Below, one piece after another: positions 9,075 to 20,269 of a DNA stretch of 64,000 nucleotides. The DNA comes from Burkholderia cenocepacia (GTDB taxonomy: Bacteria > Pseudomonadota > Gammaproteobacteria > Burkholderiales > Burkholderiaceae): positions 868,001 to 932,000 of the forward strand of contig NZ_CP060041.1 of NCBI RefSeq assembly GCF_014211915.1, in the 5' to 3' direction. Positions within the stretch are counted from its first letter, which is position 1. Every line of letters starts with the position of its first letter. Below the pieces are notes generated by a model. It was not told the DNA's origin. It saw nothing but the letters and a program-made list of their open reading frames with translations, and searched no databases. A program made the position numbers and the translations under genes.

Positions 9075-9672
9075 GCTTGCAGGCGCGGGGTGCGCCACTC
9101 CAACGGTTACTGCAACGGGTCGCGCGGGGCGAGCCGGGGTGTTGCGGGGTTCTTGAGCGGGCTGGATGCCGTTTCGCGGGCCTCTTGCCGCTGCGAGACG
9201 GCAGGATCGTCCGGTCGCAAGGCAATAAATAGGGGGCGATCAAATACCCGTTTTCTATGCCGAGGCGACCGGCATCGTACCAGTTCGGCGGCGGGGGCAT
9301 AGTCAAGAATTGTGGGGACGGACGGGCCGTGACGGAAAAGAGGACGTATTTTCTCCGTTGCCGGTATCAACCCTAAATGCTGCGCGATGACGCGGCGAGA
9401 GTCGTTGCATACGGGATAGTTCGTCTGACGCAGACATACTGCGGACGGTGTGGAGTCAAATGGTGAGGAAGTGATCATTACCGTTCGTCAGACCGTCGGT
9501 TTGTCGGCAATATGACGACGCCCGACGGCGGCGCGATAAGCCCGGCGTCGTCCGACGCGATCAAATGAAACGGCCGCCGCATCGGTTGCGATGCGACGGC
9601 CGCGAGCGCGAAGCGCAGGGTAGCAGGCGGGCCGAAGGAGCGATATGTGCCGCACCCGCGCCCGCTCGCGGA
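9075..9672. other. Intergenic region without a supported gene
   Basis: About 600 bases between the small membrane protein and the molybdopterin oxidoreductase. The part 9300-9500 is less G+C-rich than the surroundings and has no convincing frame. The only clear element is the terminator hairpin at 9571-9602. Confidence 0.6.
9561..9602 (-). terminator. Intrinsic terminator of the molybdopterin oxidoreductase gene
   Basis: Arms 9571-9584 and 9589-9602 form a 13-pair stem with one mismatch and the four-base loop GTTG. On the minus strand the stem is followed by a T-rich run (TTTCATTTGA). It lies 70 bases past the stop codon at 9673. Confidence 0.75.
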
Positions 9673-11952
9673 TCACACCACCGCCGAGCGCGCGACGCGC
9701 ACCGGCACCGACTTGTACGACGGCGTGCCGCTTTCCTTGTCGATATAGTCGAGCGGCACGAGCACGTTCGCTTCCGGATAATACGCACCGACCGAGCCCG
9801 GCGCGATGTCGTACTCGATCGCGGTGATCTTCTCGAGGCGCAGCGTGCGGCCCGACGCCGTGACCGTCTCGATGTCGACGAGGTCGCCGTGTTCGAGCCC
9901 GTACTTCTCGAGATCGGCCGCGTTCATGAACAGCACGTCACGCCGGCCGAACACGCCGCGATAGCGATCGTCGAGCCCGTAGATCGTCGTGTTGTACTGA
10001 TCGTGGCTGCGCAGCGTGATCAAACGCAGCACCTGCTCGGCGCCGAGCACGTCCGCGTCCTCCTTCACGCCCTTGTAGACCGAGAACATCGCCTTGCCGG
10101 TCGGCGTCGGCCACACACGCTCGGTGGGCGGCAGCGGCAGGCGGAAGCCGCCCGGCGTGCGGATGCGCTCGTTGAAGGCCTCGAAGCCGGATACGGTCTT
10201 GTCGATCAGGTCGCGGATGCGGTCGTAGTCGGCGATCAGGTCGAGCCACGCGACCTTGCTGTTCGGCAGCGTCGCATGCGCGATACCTGCCACGATCGCG
10301 GGTTCCGAGCGCAACTGGTCCGACGCGGGCTTGAGCTTGCCGGCCGACGCATGGACCATCGACATCGAATCCTCGACGGTGATCGACTGCCGGCCGGTGG
10401 CCTGCATGTCGAGCTCGGTGCGGCCGAGCACCGGCAGGATGAAGGTTTCCTTGCCGACCAGCAGGTGCGAGCGGTTCAGCTTCGTGCCGAGATGTACGCT
10501 CAGGTCGAGCTTCGCCATTGCCGGGAACGACAGTTCCGGATCGGGCAGCGCGACCGCGAAGTTGCCGCCGAGGCACAGCAGCGCCTTCGCGGTGCCGTCG
10601 ATCATCGCCTGCATCGCCTGCACCGCGTCGTGCCCGTGCTGCGCGGGCGGCGTGAAGCCGCACACGTCCTCGATCTTCTTCAGGAATTCGGCCGACGGCT
10701 TCTCGGTGATGCCGACCGTGCGGTTGCCCTGCACGTTCGAATGGCCGCGCAGCGGGCACACACCGGCGCCGGGCTTGCCGATGTTGCCGCGCATCAGCAG
10801 CAGGTCGGCGATCAGGCGCACGGTCGCCGTGCCCTTGTTGTGCTGCGTGACGCCCATCCCGTACGTGACGATTGTCGCGTTCGACTTCGCATACGCGATC
10901 GCCACCTGTTCGAGCTGTTCCTGGCTCAGGCCGCTCGCGCGTTCGATGTCGTCCCACGACGTCGCTTCGAGATCGGCCGAGAACGCGTCGAAGCCGTTCG
11001 TGTGCTGCGCGATGAAGTCGCGGTCGAGCACGTTGCCTTGCTCGGCTTCGAGCTTCAGCAGCGCCTTCATGATGCCCTTCAGCGCGGCCGCGTCGCCGCC
11101 TGCGTCGACCTGGTAGTACGTCGACGCGATCCGCGTGGAGCCGAACGATGCCATCTCGATCATGTCCTGCGGATCGGCGAAGCGTTCGAGCGCGCGCTCG
11201 CGCAGCGGGTTGAACACGATGATCGGCACGTTGCGGCGTGCGCACTCGTGCAGCGTGCCCATCATCCGCGGATGGTTCGTGCCGGGATTGTGGCCGATCG
11301 AGATGATCAGCTCGCAGTGGTCGAAATCCTCCAGCGACACGGTGCCCTTGCCGATACCGATCGACTGCGGCAGGCCGACGCTGGTCGGTTCGTGGCACAT
11401 GTTCGAGCAGTCGGGGAAGTTGTTGGTGCCAAGCTCGCGCGCGAACAGCTGGTACAGGTACGCGGCTTCGTTCGACGCGCGGCCCGACGTGTAGAACTCG
11501 ACCTGCTCGGGCGGCAGCGCGCGCAGCACTTCGCCGATGCGCGCGAACGCGTCGTCCCATTCGATCGCGCGGAACGTGTCGGTCGCGCGGTCGTAGACGA
11601 GCGGATGCGTGAGCCGGCCCATGTTCTCCAGTTCGTAGTCCGACATGCGCAGCAGCGACGACACGGTGTTCGCCGCGAAGAACTCGGGCGTCACGCGCTT
11701 GGTCGTCGCCTCCCACGTGACGGCCTTCGCGCCGTTCTCGCAGAACTGGAACGTGGACTTGTGTTCCTTGTCCGGCCACGCGCAGCCGGGGCAGTCGAAG
11801 CCGTCGGGCTGGTTGGTCCGCATCAGCACGATCGGCGCCTCGATGGTTTCCATCTGCGTGCGCACCGCATCGGCTGTCGCGCGAAGCGCGCCCCAACCGC
11901 CGGCGGGCCCATCGTATTTCCTGATGCCTGGCACTTCGCGTCGATTTGTCAT
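9673..11952 (-). CDS. FdhF/YdeP-family molybdopterin oxidoreductase
   Basis: A 759-residue member of the formate-dehydrogenase-H-like family, subgroup YdeP. The N-terminus carries CPGC and a further Cys (FQFCENGAK). The middle is the molybdopterin-binding fold (IGHNPGTNHPRMMGTLHECARR). The C-terminus is the dinucleotide-binding beta-barrel (LRSHDQYNTTIYGLDDRYRG). At the position where FdhF has selenocysteine there is an ordinary Cys in SNMCHEPTS, a likely Mo ligand. In E. coli, YdeP has been linked to acid resistance; the substrate remains unclear. The start is the ATG at 11952. It is monocistronic, with strong hairpins on both sides. Confidence 0.88.
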   Translation of the reverse strand: MTNRREVPGIRKYDGPAGGWGALRATADAVRTQMETIEAPIVLMRTNQPDGFDCPGCAWPDKEHKSTFQFCENGAKAVTWEATTKRVTPEFFAANTVSSLLRMSDYELENMGRLTHPLVYDRATDTFRAIEWDDAFARIGEVLRALPPEQVEFYTSGRASNEAAYLYQLFARELGTNNFPDCSNMCHEPTSVGLPQSIGIGKGTVSLEDFDHCELIISIGHNPGTNHPRMMGTLHECARRNVPIIVFNPLRERALERFADPQDMIEMASFGSTRIASTYYQVDAGGDAAALKGIMKALLKLEAEQGNVLDRDFIAQHTNGFDAFSADLEATSWDDIERASGLSQEQLEQVAIAYAKSNATIVTYGMGVTQHNKGTATVRLIADLLLMRGNIGKPGAGVCPLRGHSNVQGNRTVGITEKPSAEFLKKIEDVCGFTPPAQHGHDAVQAMQAMIDGTAKALLCLGGNFAVALPDPELSFPAMAKLDLSVHLGTKLNRSHLLVGKETFILPVLGRTELDMQATGRQSITVEDSMSMVHASAGKLKPASDQLRSEPAIVAGIAHATLPNSKVAWLDLIADYDRIRDLIDKTVSGFEAFNERIRTPGGFRLPLPPTERVWPTPTGKAMFSVYKGVKEDADVLGAEQVLRLITLRSHDQYNTTIYGLDDRYRGVFGRRDVLFMNAADLEKYGLEHGDLVDIETVTASGRTLRLEKITAIEYDIAPGSVGAYYPEANVLVPLDYIDKESGTPSYKSVPVRVARSAVV

Positions 11953-12015
11953 GGTGAATCTCCAATAGCCGGGCCCGGTGCGGGTGGCTCGGTTGCGCCG
12001 TGTCGCGGCGTGGGG

Positions 12016-12040
12016 CGGCTCCGTCCGGCGGACGGAGCCG
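12016..12040 (-). terminator. Strong hairpin between clpG-like and ydeP-like genes
   Basis: Perfect 11-base inverted repeat (CGGCTCCGTCC / GGACGGAGCCG) with a three-base loop, 37 bases beyond the stop of the AAA+ gene. There is no T-run, so it may be a weak or Rho-assisted terminator or an mRNA 3' stabiliser. Confidence 0.5.
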
Positions 12041-12076
12041 ATCATGCGTGCCCCGGATTGCAGGGCAAGCGTTGTT

Positions 12077-14917
<2,841 letters not shown>

Positions 14918-15551
14918 GGTGGTCTGGCTCCTGTCGGTGAAGGTGGGTCGAAGGGTGAAGCCCGATGCGGTGCGGCGCTCGCGCGTCCCGATCGCGACCG
15001 CACGACGCGCACGGCACACACCGCGGCGGCGCGCGTGCCGCACCGGTGCGATCGCGCAGCGCGCGCCGGCGTGGCGTACGGTCGCGGTCGGGGCGGGAGG
15101 CGCGAGCGCTGAGAGGAGCCCACGGCATCGCTTCGACTGCGTTCAAAATAGCGAATCGGCGCGGGCCATCCAAGACACAGTTCCCTGCCGGGCCGGCCGT
15201 GAATTGCACCCTCACATGGGCGTGCGATCCGGCGCCAAGGAGTACAGACGCGCACGCGCGCGGCGGCGCGGGCATGCGCGGCGCGTACGGCTTGCGATGG
15301 AAGGGGACAGCAAGGGGTGGCGCGCGAACGGGGCGAGGTGCGACATCGGCGCGCAGGGCGCAGGCAGCCGGCAAACGGGGGAGACGGGACGCAGGACGCG
15401 ACGCAAGCCGGTGCGCGACGCGCGGGGCTGGCGCGAAGCGGTTACGGCCGGCTCCGCACGCACCGCAGCCGATGCGTGCCGGGGGGGCGGCGAGGGCGAA
15501 GACGGGTTGCACGGTACGCGCCGGACATCGCGCAACCGTGGTGAACCGCGA
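14918..15551. other. Long, very G+C-rich intergenic region
   Basis: About 630 bases upstream of the AAA+ gene. Frames that are open here are by-products of the base composition, with Arg/Ala/Pro-rich translations and no ribosome-binding sites. A candidate promoter is noted at 15145-15173. Confidence 0.6.
15145..15173 (-). promoter_or_regulatory. Candidate vegetative promoter for the AAA+ gene
   Basis: On the minus strand TTGGAT, 17 bases, TATTTT, in one of the few A+T-rich spots here. It would give a 5' leader of about 220 bases. No clear sigma-32 heat-shock promoter was seen. Confidence 0.35.
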
Positions 15552-15821
15552 TCAGTCCGACAGATTCATCGCGAGCCGTTGCCGGGCGATCTGCTTCACG
15601 TCGGCCGACAGCGCCGCATTCTGCAGACCATTGGCCCAGACGGAGAACGAATCCTCGATCAGGTTGCGCGTGTCGGGCGGCAGCTCGGCCAGCATCAGCG
15701 ACACGACGGTAAACAGCACGGCGGTGTCGCCGGCCTGGCTGCCCGCATTCGCGTCGACCGTCTGCTTCAGGGTAGCGACGGACGCCTGCAGCGCCTGTAA
15801 TGCGTCATTCGATTCGCTCAT
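15552..15821 (-). CDS. Small helical protein, unknown function
   Basis: An 89-residue acidic protein (MSESNDALQALQASVATLKQTVDANAG...) with heptad-like Leu/Val spacing, predicted to be helical and cytosolic. The start at 15821 is fixed by GGAGG seven bases upstream; an ATG four codons earlier would bury that site. It lies 104 bases downstream of the encapsulin gene on the same strand and could be cotranscribed. I do not recognise the family and see no encapsulin cargo peptide at its C-terminus. Confidence 0.65.
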   Translation of the reverse strand: MSESNDALQALQASVATLKQTVDANAGSQAGDTAVLFTVVSLMLAELPPDTRNLIEDSFSVWANGLQNAALSADVKQIARQRLAMNLSD

Positions 15822-15925
15822 GACATCCTCCATGCAAGATGGGCTGGATCGGCGACGAACCCGCGGCCGGCGGTGCGGGCGTCGCGCGCGACGCCCGGGC
15901 GGGCATCGCGCGCCGGCAACCGCGC

Positions 15926-16741
15926 TCAGGCGGCCGCGTTGCCCTGCGGCGCCACGGCCACCGATGCTTCGCTCGTCAGCATCAGGAACGTGAACGTTTC
16001 GCGCAGGTACAGGCGGACGCCCTTGTCGGTGTGGCTCGTGTAGCCGATCGACACGTCTTCCCCGAGGTGCAGCTCGTAATCGCCGCCGCGCGTGGACAGC
16101 ACGCAGCCGCCGCTGATCGCCGGCGCCCAGATGATCTCGCCGCTGACGATGCGTTTGATATGGCCGAGGACCGGATAGCCCTGGTCGCGCGCTTCGCTGA
16201 GCGCGGTGTATGCGTCCGAACCGAGCACGACCGAGTACGGGCCGTCGACGCCGGCGAGGCGCAGCGCTTCCAGCGCGTCGCTGATCGCGTCCGGATAGGC
16301 GCCGACGTCGGCCGGCAGCGTGAGCCGGCGGTTCGACGTGCCTTCGCGGATGCCGACGATGCCGGCTGCCGGGTAGCCGTCGAAGATTGCGTTGTCTTCG
16401 GCGAATGCGAGCCGCTGCGCGGCTTCCTTCGCCGGCTGCCAGTCGGCGTCGCGCGCGCCGCGCTCGACGCTGTCGATCGCGTCGCGGCTCAGCTCGAACG
16501 GCACCGTCAGCTCGACGATGGTGCGTACTTCGCGCAACCGTGCGTTCACGAGTTCGCGCGGCGCGGCGACATCGAGCAGGTGCCCGGTGCCGACGGCCGA
16601 CAGCTCGGGGCCTGCGGGGCCCTCGACGTCGACGACGCGGCGGCCGGCCACCGAGCGCTTGAAGGTGCGCGCCACTTCCTCCTCGATTTGTTCCCAGGCG
16701 GCCGACGAGATCGGCGCGAGTTCGCGATGCAGGTTATTCAT
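15926..16741 (-). CDS. Family 1 encapsulin shell protein
   Basis: A 271-residue encapsulin (linocin M18 family) with the HK97-phage-like fold. The N-terminus MNNLHRELAPISSAAWEQIEEEV is the characteristic cargo-contacting helix, and the body shows the usual VPFELSR, GYPAAGIVGI and RLYLRETFTF segments. Sixty or more copies self-assemble into a protein nanocompartment in the cytoplasm. Its start overlaps the end of the upstream peroxidase gene by eight bases, so shell and cargo are translationally coupled. The cargo carries the matching C-terminal targeting peptide. Confidence 0.95.
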   Translation of the reverse strand: MNNLHRELAPISSAAWEQIEEEVARTFKRSVAGRRVVDVEGPAGPELSAVGTGHLLDVAAPRELVNARLREVRTIVELTVPFELSRDAIDSVERGARDADWQPAKEAAQRLAFAEDNAIFDGYPAAGIVGIREGTSNRRLTLPADVGAYPDAISDALEALRLAGVDGPYSVVLGSDAYTALSEARDQGYPVLGHIKRIVSGEIIWAPAISGGCVLSTRGGDYELHLGEDVSIGYTSHTDKGVRLYLRETFTFLMLTSEASVAVAPQGNAAA

Positions 16742-17813
16742 AGGTCGGGGTTCCTTTCAGCGAGCCGATGTTCAGCGAGCCGTCGCGATGCGGTGCGGCA
16801 GGCGCGGACGGCGTGGATTCCGGTTGGGTGGCTTCGGCGGGCGGCGCCGGGCGGTCGGCGAGCGCTTCGAGCAGGTCGGCCGACGGCACGAAGAACAGCG
16901 AGCCGGTGACCGCGCGGCTGTAGTCGAGCAGGCGGTCGTAGTTGCCCGGCGGGCGGCCGACGAACATGTTCTCGAGCATCTGCTCGATCGGCGCCGGCGA
17001 GCGCGCATAGCCGATGAAATAAGTGCCGAATTCGCCGGCGCCCGGGCGCCCGAACGGCATGTTGTCGCGCAGGATCTTCACTTCCCGGCCGCCTTCGTCG
17101 AGCGTGGTCAGCGAGCTGTGCGAGCACGACGGCTTCACGTCCGGCGCGAGCTCGATGTCGGACAATTTGGTGCGGCCGATGATGCGCTCCTGCGTTTCGA
17201 CCGCGAGCGCGTTCCAGCCGGCCATGTCGTGCAGGTACTTCTGCACGAGCACGTAGCTGCCGCCCGCGAATTCGGCGTCCTCGTCGCCGATCACCGTGAA
17301 GTCGACCGCCTCGCGGCCTTCCGGGTTCTCGGTGCCGTCGACGAAGCCGATCATCGCGCGCTGGTCGAAATTGCGGAAGCCGTGCACCTCGTCGACGACC
17401 GTGACCGCGTCGCCGAGCGCATTGAGCAATTGCGTCGCCAGTTCGAAGCACAGATCCATCGCTTCGGCGCGGATGTGCAGCAGGATGTCGCCGGGCGTCG
17501 CGACCGCGACGCGCTGGCCGGCGCCGAATTCGCGGAACGGATGCAGCGATGCGGGGCGCGGCTCGCCGAACAGCGTATCCCATGCGTCGGAGCCGAAGCC
17601 GCACACGCAGGTGAGGTTGCCGCCCGGTACGCGCTTGCCGACCGAGCGCACCAGCGCGGCGATGTCGCCGCACCACGAACGGATCGTGTCGGCGTGATCG
17701 GCGCCGGGATTGATCGTCGCCACGAGAAAGATCGCGCTGCGCGTGATCGTGCTGTGAACGGCCTGGGAGAGCGGGGGAGGAGTGGTCTGCATTGCGGCCT
17801 GCCGGTCAGTCAT
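16734..17813 (-). CDS. Dye-decolorizing (DyP-type) heme peroxidase, encapsulin cargo
   Basis: A 359-residue DyP peroxidase. It has the family motif GxxDG in IGFVDGTENP (Asp159 is the distal catalytic residue), a candidate proximal His in CSHSS (H232) and the conserved Arg of ILRDNMPFG. A Pro/Ala-rich linker (about 321-342) leads to the encapsulin targeting peptide DGSLNIGSLKG (344-354), close to the known consensus with LGIGSLK. It should be packaged inside the shell and use H2O2 to oxidise unknown substrates. The ATG at 17813 is taken; Met8 at 17792 is an alternative. Confidence 0.95.
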   Translation of the reverse strand: MTDRQAAMQTTPPPLSQAVHSTITRSAIFLVATINPGADHADTIRSWCGDIAALVRSVGKRVPGGNLTCVCGFGSDAWDTLFGEPRPASLHPFREFGAGQRVAVATPGDILLHIRAEAMDLCFELATQLLNALGDAVTVVDEVHGFRNFDQRAMIGFVDGTENPEGREAVDFTVIGDEDAEFAGGSYVLVQKYLHDMAGWNALAVETQERIIGRTKLSDIELAPDVKPSCSHSSLTTLDEGGREVKILRDNMPFGRPGAGEFGTYFIGYARSPAPIEQMLENMFVGRPPGNYDRLLDYSRAVTGSLFFVPSADLLEALADRPAPPAEATQPESTPSAPAAPHRDGSLNIGSLKGTPTYE

Positions 17814-18048
17814 GTCGGGACGGACGGGCCGCGGTAGCCGCGGCGCGCGAAGGCGAACGGTTGAACTGTGTCATGCGACTGTTCTCTGTGCTTTGTGACA
17901 TGCGGATGAAGGACGTTGCGCGGGCATCGCGCAACGGGCCGCAGCGGCGGCGGCCGGCCCCCGGGGCGCGAAGGGGAGGCAGGCGGGGTGGCCGCGCGTT
18001 CGCCCGGCGCGTAAGGCTGGCCGCACCGCGTAACGTCGTCGAGCATGC

Positions 18049-18077
18049 AATCTAGCAGCTTCGGCGGGTCTTTGGAA
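18049..18077 (-). promoter_or_regulatory. Candidate promoter for the DyP-encapsulin operon
   Basis: Minus strand: TTCCAA, 17 bases, TAGATT. It would leave a leader of about 230 bases before the peroxidase start. Confidence 0.3.
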
Positions 18078-18174
18078 CACGTATCGACGATCTGTCATTC
18101 GAATGGATCAAACCGGGCCGGGTTTTGTGCGGCGCCCGCTCAGCTGTACTCCTGGCGCCCGCGGCGCTGTGCTC

Positions 18175-18203
18175 TTGAGCGGGTGTGTCGCGTGCAGTAG
18201 ATT
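18175..18203 (+). promoter_or_regulatory. Candidate promoter for the LysR fragment-psiE pair
   Basis: Plus strand: TTGAGC, 17 bases, TAGATT, ending 30 bases before the ATG at 18233. Confidence 0.45.
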
Positions 18204-18232
18204 AGGTTTCGCTCCGCGCGACCACGGCCATC

Positions 18233-18613
18233 ATGATGAACCTTTTGGAAGCGATGCGTATTTTCGGTGCAATCGTCGAGCATGGCGGGCTGTCCGGCGC
18301 GGCGTCCGAACTGAGGCTCGACGTCGCGCAGGTCGGCGCGCGGCTCGATGGGCTCGAACGCTATCTCGGCTGCCGGTTGTTGCTGGACCGCTCGGGCGAC
18401 GCGGTCGCATGCACCGAGGCCGGCGTCGCGTTTTACGCGTGTTGCCGGCGCACGCTGTCCGCGGTCGCGCAGGCGACCGGCGCGAGCGGAGCCGGTGCGT
18501 GCGCAACGGTTTCCCGTTCGCCCGTCGCGGGCTTGCCGTTGCCCGAAACCACTCGCTGCAGCGACGGAGCATCGATCGCCGCGCCCACGACACTACACCG
18601 GTTAACGCGTTGA
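18233..18613 (+). CDS. LysR-type DNA-binding domain without effector domain (remnant or HTH-only protein)
   Basis: A 126-residue frame. Its first ~90 residues match a LysR N-terminal winged helix (MNLLEAMRIFGAIVEHGGLSGAASELRLDVAQVGARLDGLERYLGCRLLL), but it stops after a short low-complexity tail, whereas the family is about 300 residues. The scaffold typical of LysR (F at AAAxL, P in xSQPxxS) is altered, here LDVAQVGA. Either it is a truncated pseudogene or a small DNA-binding protein. It overlaps the next gene by four bases (TTGA), an arrangement suggesting that translation through it still matters. Confidence 0.5.
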   Translation: MMNLLEAMRIFGAIVEHGGLSGAASELRLDVAQVGARLDGLERYLGCRLLLDRSGDAVACTEAGVAFYACCRRTLSAVAQATGASGAGACATVSRSPVAGLPLPETTRCSDGASIAAPTTLHRLTR

Positions 18614-19062
18614 ATACGTCCACTGCATCCACCGATACGACCGCCGAGCGCATCCGTCGCCGCTTCGGCCATTTCCTTCACGCGGCCGAGCTCGCCGGGC
18701 TGGTCGTGATCGGGCTGGCGACCGCGTTCGCGATGGCGCAGGAAGCGTGGAAGGTCGTGCTCGCGGGCGAGGTGTCGCTGACCGACCTGCTGCTGATGTT
18801 CCTGTATCTGGAGGTGCTCGCGATGGACCTGCGCTACCTGCGGCTCGGCCGGCTGCCGGTGCGGTTTCCGCTGTTCATCGCGATGACGTCGCTCGCGCGC
18901 GACCTGATCCTGCGCGGCGCGACGGACAGCCCCGAGCGGATGCTGATGACGACCTTCGGGATCGTGCTGCTCGCGGTCGGCGTGCTGATCCTGAGCTTCG
19001 GCCAGCATCGCTTTCCGGCGGACGTCGACGACGTCGAGGACGACGTGCATGTCCGCAAGTAA
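18610..19062 (+). CDS. psiE: PsiE-family inner-membrane protein
   Basis: A 150-residue protein with about four membrane helices (LAGLVVIGLATAFAMA; LTDLLLMFLYLEVLAMDLRYL; PLFIAMTSLARDLIL; MTTFGIVLLAVGVLILSF) and the conserved YLEVLAMD and ARDLIL segments of the phosphate-starvation-inducible PsiE family. The function of the family is unknown. The likely start is the TTG at 18610, overlapping the upstream stop; no ATG precedes the first helix in a suitable position. It ends with an acidic tail. Confidence 0.75.
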   Translation: MNTSTASTDTTAERIRRRFGHFLHAAELAGLVVIGLATAFAMAQEAWKVVLAGEVSLTDLLLMFLYLEVLAMDLRYLRLGRLPVRFPLFIAMTSLARDLILRGATDSPERMLMTTFGIVLLAVGVLILSFGQHRFPADVDDVEDDVHVRK

Positions 19063-19149
19063 CGCGACCCGGGCGGCATTCGAAGCGAACCCCGGCGCGC
19101 CGTGCGCGGTGCGGCGGTCTCCCCATCATTCCATCGAGCGAGGTGTCGC

Positions 19150-19605
19150 ATGACCAGGCAATTGATCGTCGCCGTGTTCGGCAGCGTCGAGACGGCCCGC
19201 CAGGCCGCGAACGATTTCGAGGCACTGTCGGAGAAGAACGAAGGATTCCACATCGAGAACGGCGTCGTCGTCGAGAAGGACGCGAACGGCAAGCTCGCGG
19301 TGCTCGACGCCGAATCGCGGCCGTTCAAGGGCGGCGTGATCGGCGCGATCGCGGGCGGCTTGCTCGGGCTGCTCGCCGGGCCGCTCGGCGTGGTGACCGG
19401 CATGGCGGCCGGCGCGGGCGCGGGCATTCTCGCGCAAGCGGCCGGCAATGCGCTGCTCGACGGCACGTTCGTCGAGACGGTTGCGGCGCGGCTCGTGCCG
19501 GGCAGCGTCGCGGTCATTCTCGAGGCGAAGGAGGACACGCCGTTCTCGGTCGACAACGTCGTGACGGGATTCGGCGGCAAGGTCTTTCGCCAGACGCTCG
19601 ACTGA
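19150..19605 (+). CDS. DUF1269-type membrane-inserting stress protein
   Basis: A 151-residue protein. The N-terminal part resembles a DUF1269 ferredoxin-like domain (RQLIVAVFGSVETARQAANDFEALSEK). The centre is a Gly-rich glycine-zipper segment (GGVIGAIAGGLLGLLAGPLGVVTGMAAGAGAGI) likely to enter a membrane. The C-terminus repeats the domain pattern (GSVAVILEAKED). The ATG at 19150 follows GAGCGAGG. It precedes another small gene by 34 bases. Function is unknown; proteins of this shape are often stress-induced. Confidence 0.75.
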   Translation: MTRQLIVAVFGSVETARQAANDFEALSEKNEGFHIENGVVVEKDANGKLAVLDAESRPFKGGVIGAIAGGLLGLLAGPLGVVTGMAAGAGAGILAQAAGNALLDGTFVETVAARLVPGSVAVILEAKEDTPFSVDNVVTGFGGKVFRQTLD

Positions 19606-19639
19606 GCCCGCTCTTTTCGAACCGATTCGGGAGAACCGC

Positions 19640-19888
19640 ATGCGCATCGATCAATCGTATCGCCGCTTCGACATCGCGGCGACGCTGTCGCCGCTGCCCG
19701 GCAACCGCGCGATCGCGAGCGTCGACGTGACGACCGACGATCCGGGCCGCCTCGCCGATCTCGGCACCGGCCAGTTCCTGCAGATCCGCAAGTGGCTCGA
19801 GTCGAACGACGTCGCGTTGCTGACGGTGGTGTTCGACGAGTGCAAGGTCGCGATCGACCACTACGCGGACAACGTCGACGACGCTTGA
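19640..19888 (+). CDS. Conserved-looking small protein, unknown function
   Basis: An 82-residue soluble acidic protein (MRIDQSYRRFDIAATLSPLPGNRAIASVDVTTDD...) with a mixed alpha/beta pattern and no signal or membrane segment. GGGAG lies just upstream of the ATG. It is probably cotranscribed with the DUF1269 gene. I do not recognise a family. Confidence 0.6.
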   Translation: MRIDQSYRRFDIAATLSPLPGNRAIASVDVTTDDPGRLADLGTGQFLQIRKWLESNDVALLTVVFDECKVAIDHYADNVDDA

Positions 19889-20269
19889 GTGCGAGCAGGC
19901 CCGCGCGTGGCCGGGCTTCGCTTCGCCGGCGCTTCCTCTGCTACCGCAATACATCATGACGTGCGCCGGACGAACGGCTGCCGTGCGAGCGCGCGCGGCC
20001 GCGCCGTCGCGTTCGCATCATCTGTTCACCACGCCGGCCGGATTTGACGTTTCCTCGCCAAACTGTCACTTACATTCGTCGAAATGACGCAGTAGGATGC
20101 CGAACCTTGTCTTGATGAGATTCGCATTGCTATCCGCCTTCAATTTCGATAACGGACGAGGTTCCAGCCGGGACACCCGCCTCCGGCGACGGCTATCCGG
20201 CTTCGTGCGTCGGCGCGGCGGTGCCGCCCATGCGGCGCACGCCGGTTCATCGCTGGCGGGGCGAGGCGG
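19889..20269. other. Intergenic region before the MocR gene
   Basis: About 380 bases without a supported gene. The last 250 bases are relatively A+T-richer and probably hold the mocR promoter; no -35/-10 pair with proper spacing could be fixed. Confidence 0.5.

Larger units (their letters stand above)
17814..18232. other. Divergent promoter region, DyP/encapsulin versus LysR fragment
   Basis: About 420 bases with no supported gene. Candidate vegetative promoters face both ways: minus at 18049-18077 and plus at 18175-18203. Confidence 0.6.

Noticed and set aside
15026..15039. Minus-strand GG-N10-GC (GGCACGCGCGCCGC) upstream of the AAA+ gene
   Set aside because: The -24 half is good but the -12 half is CCGC. 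In such G+C-rich DNA this is expected by chance and I did not add it to the sigma-54 series.
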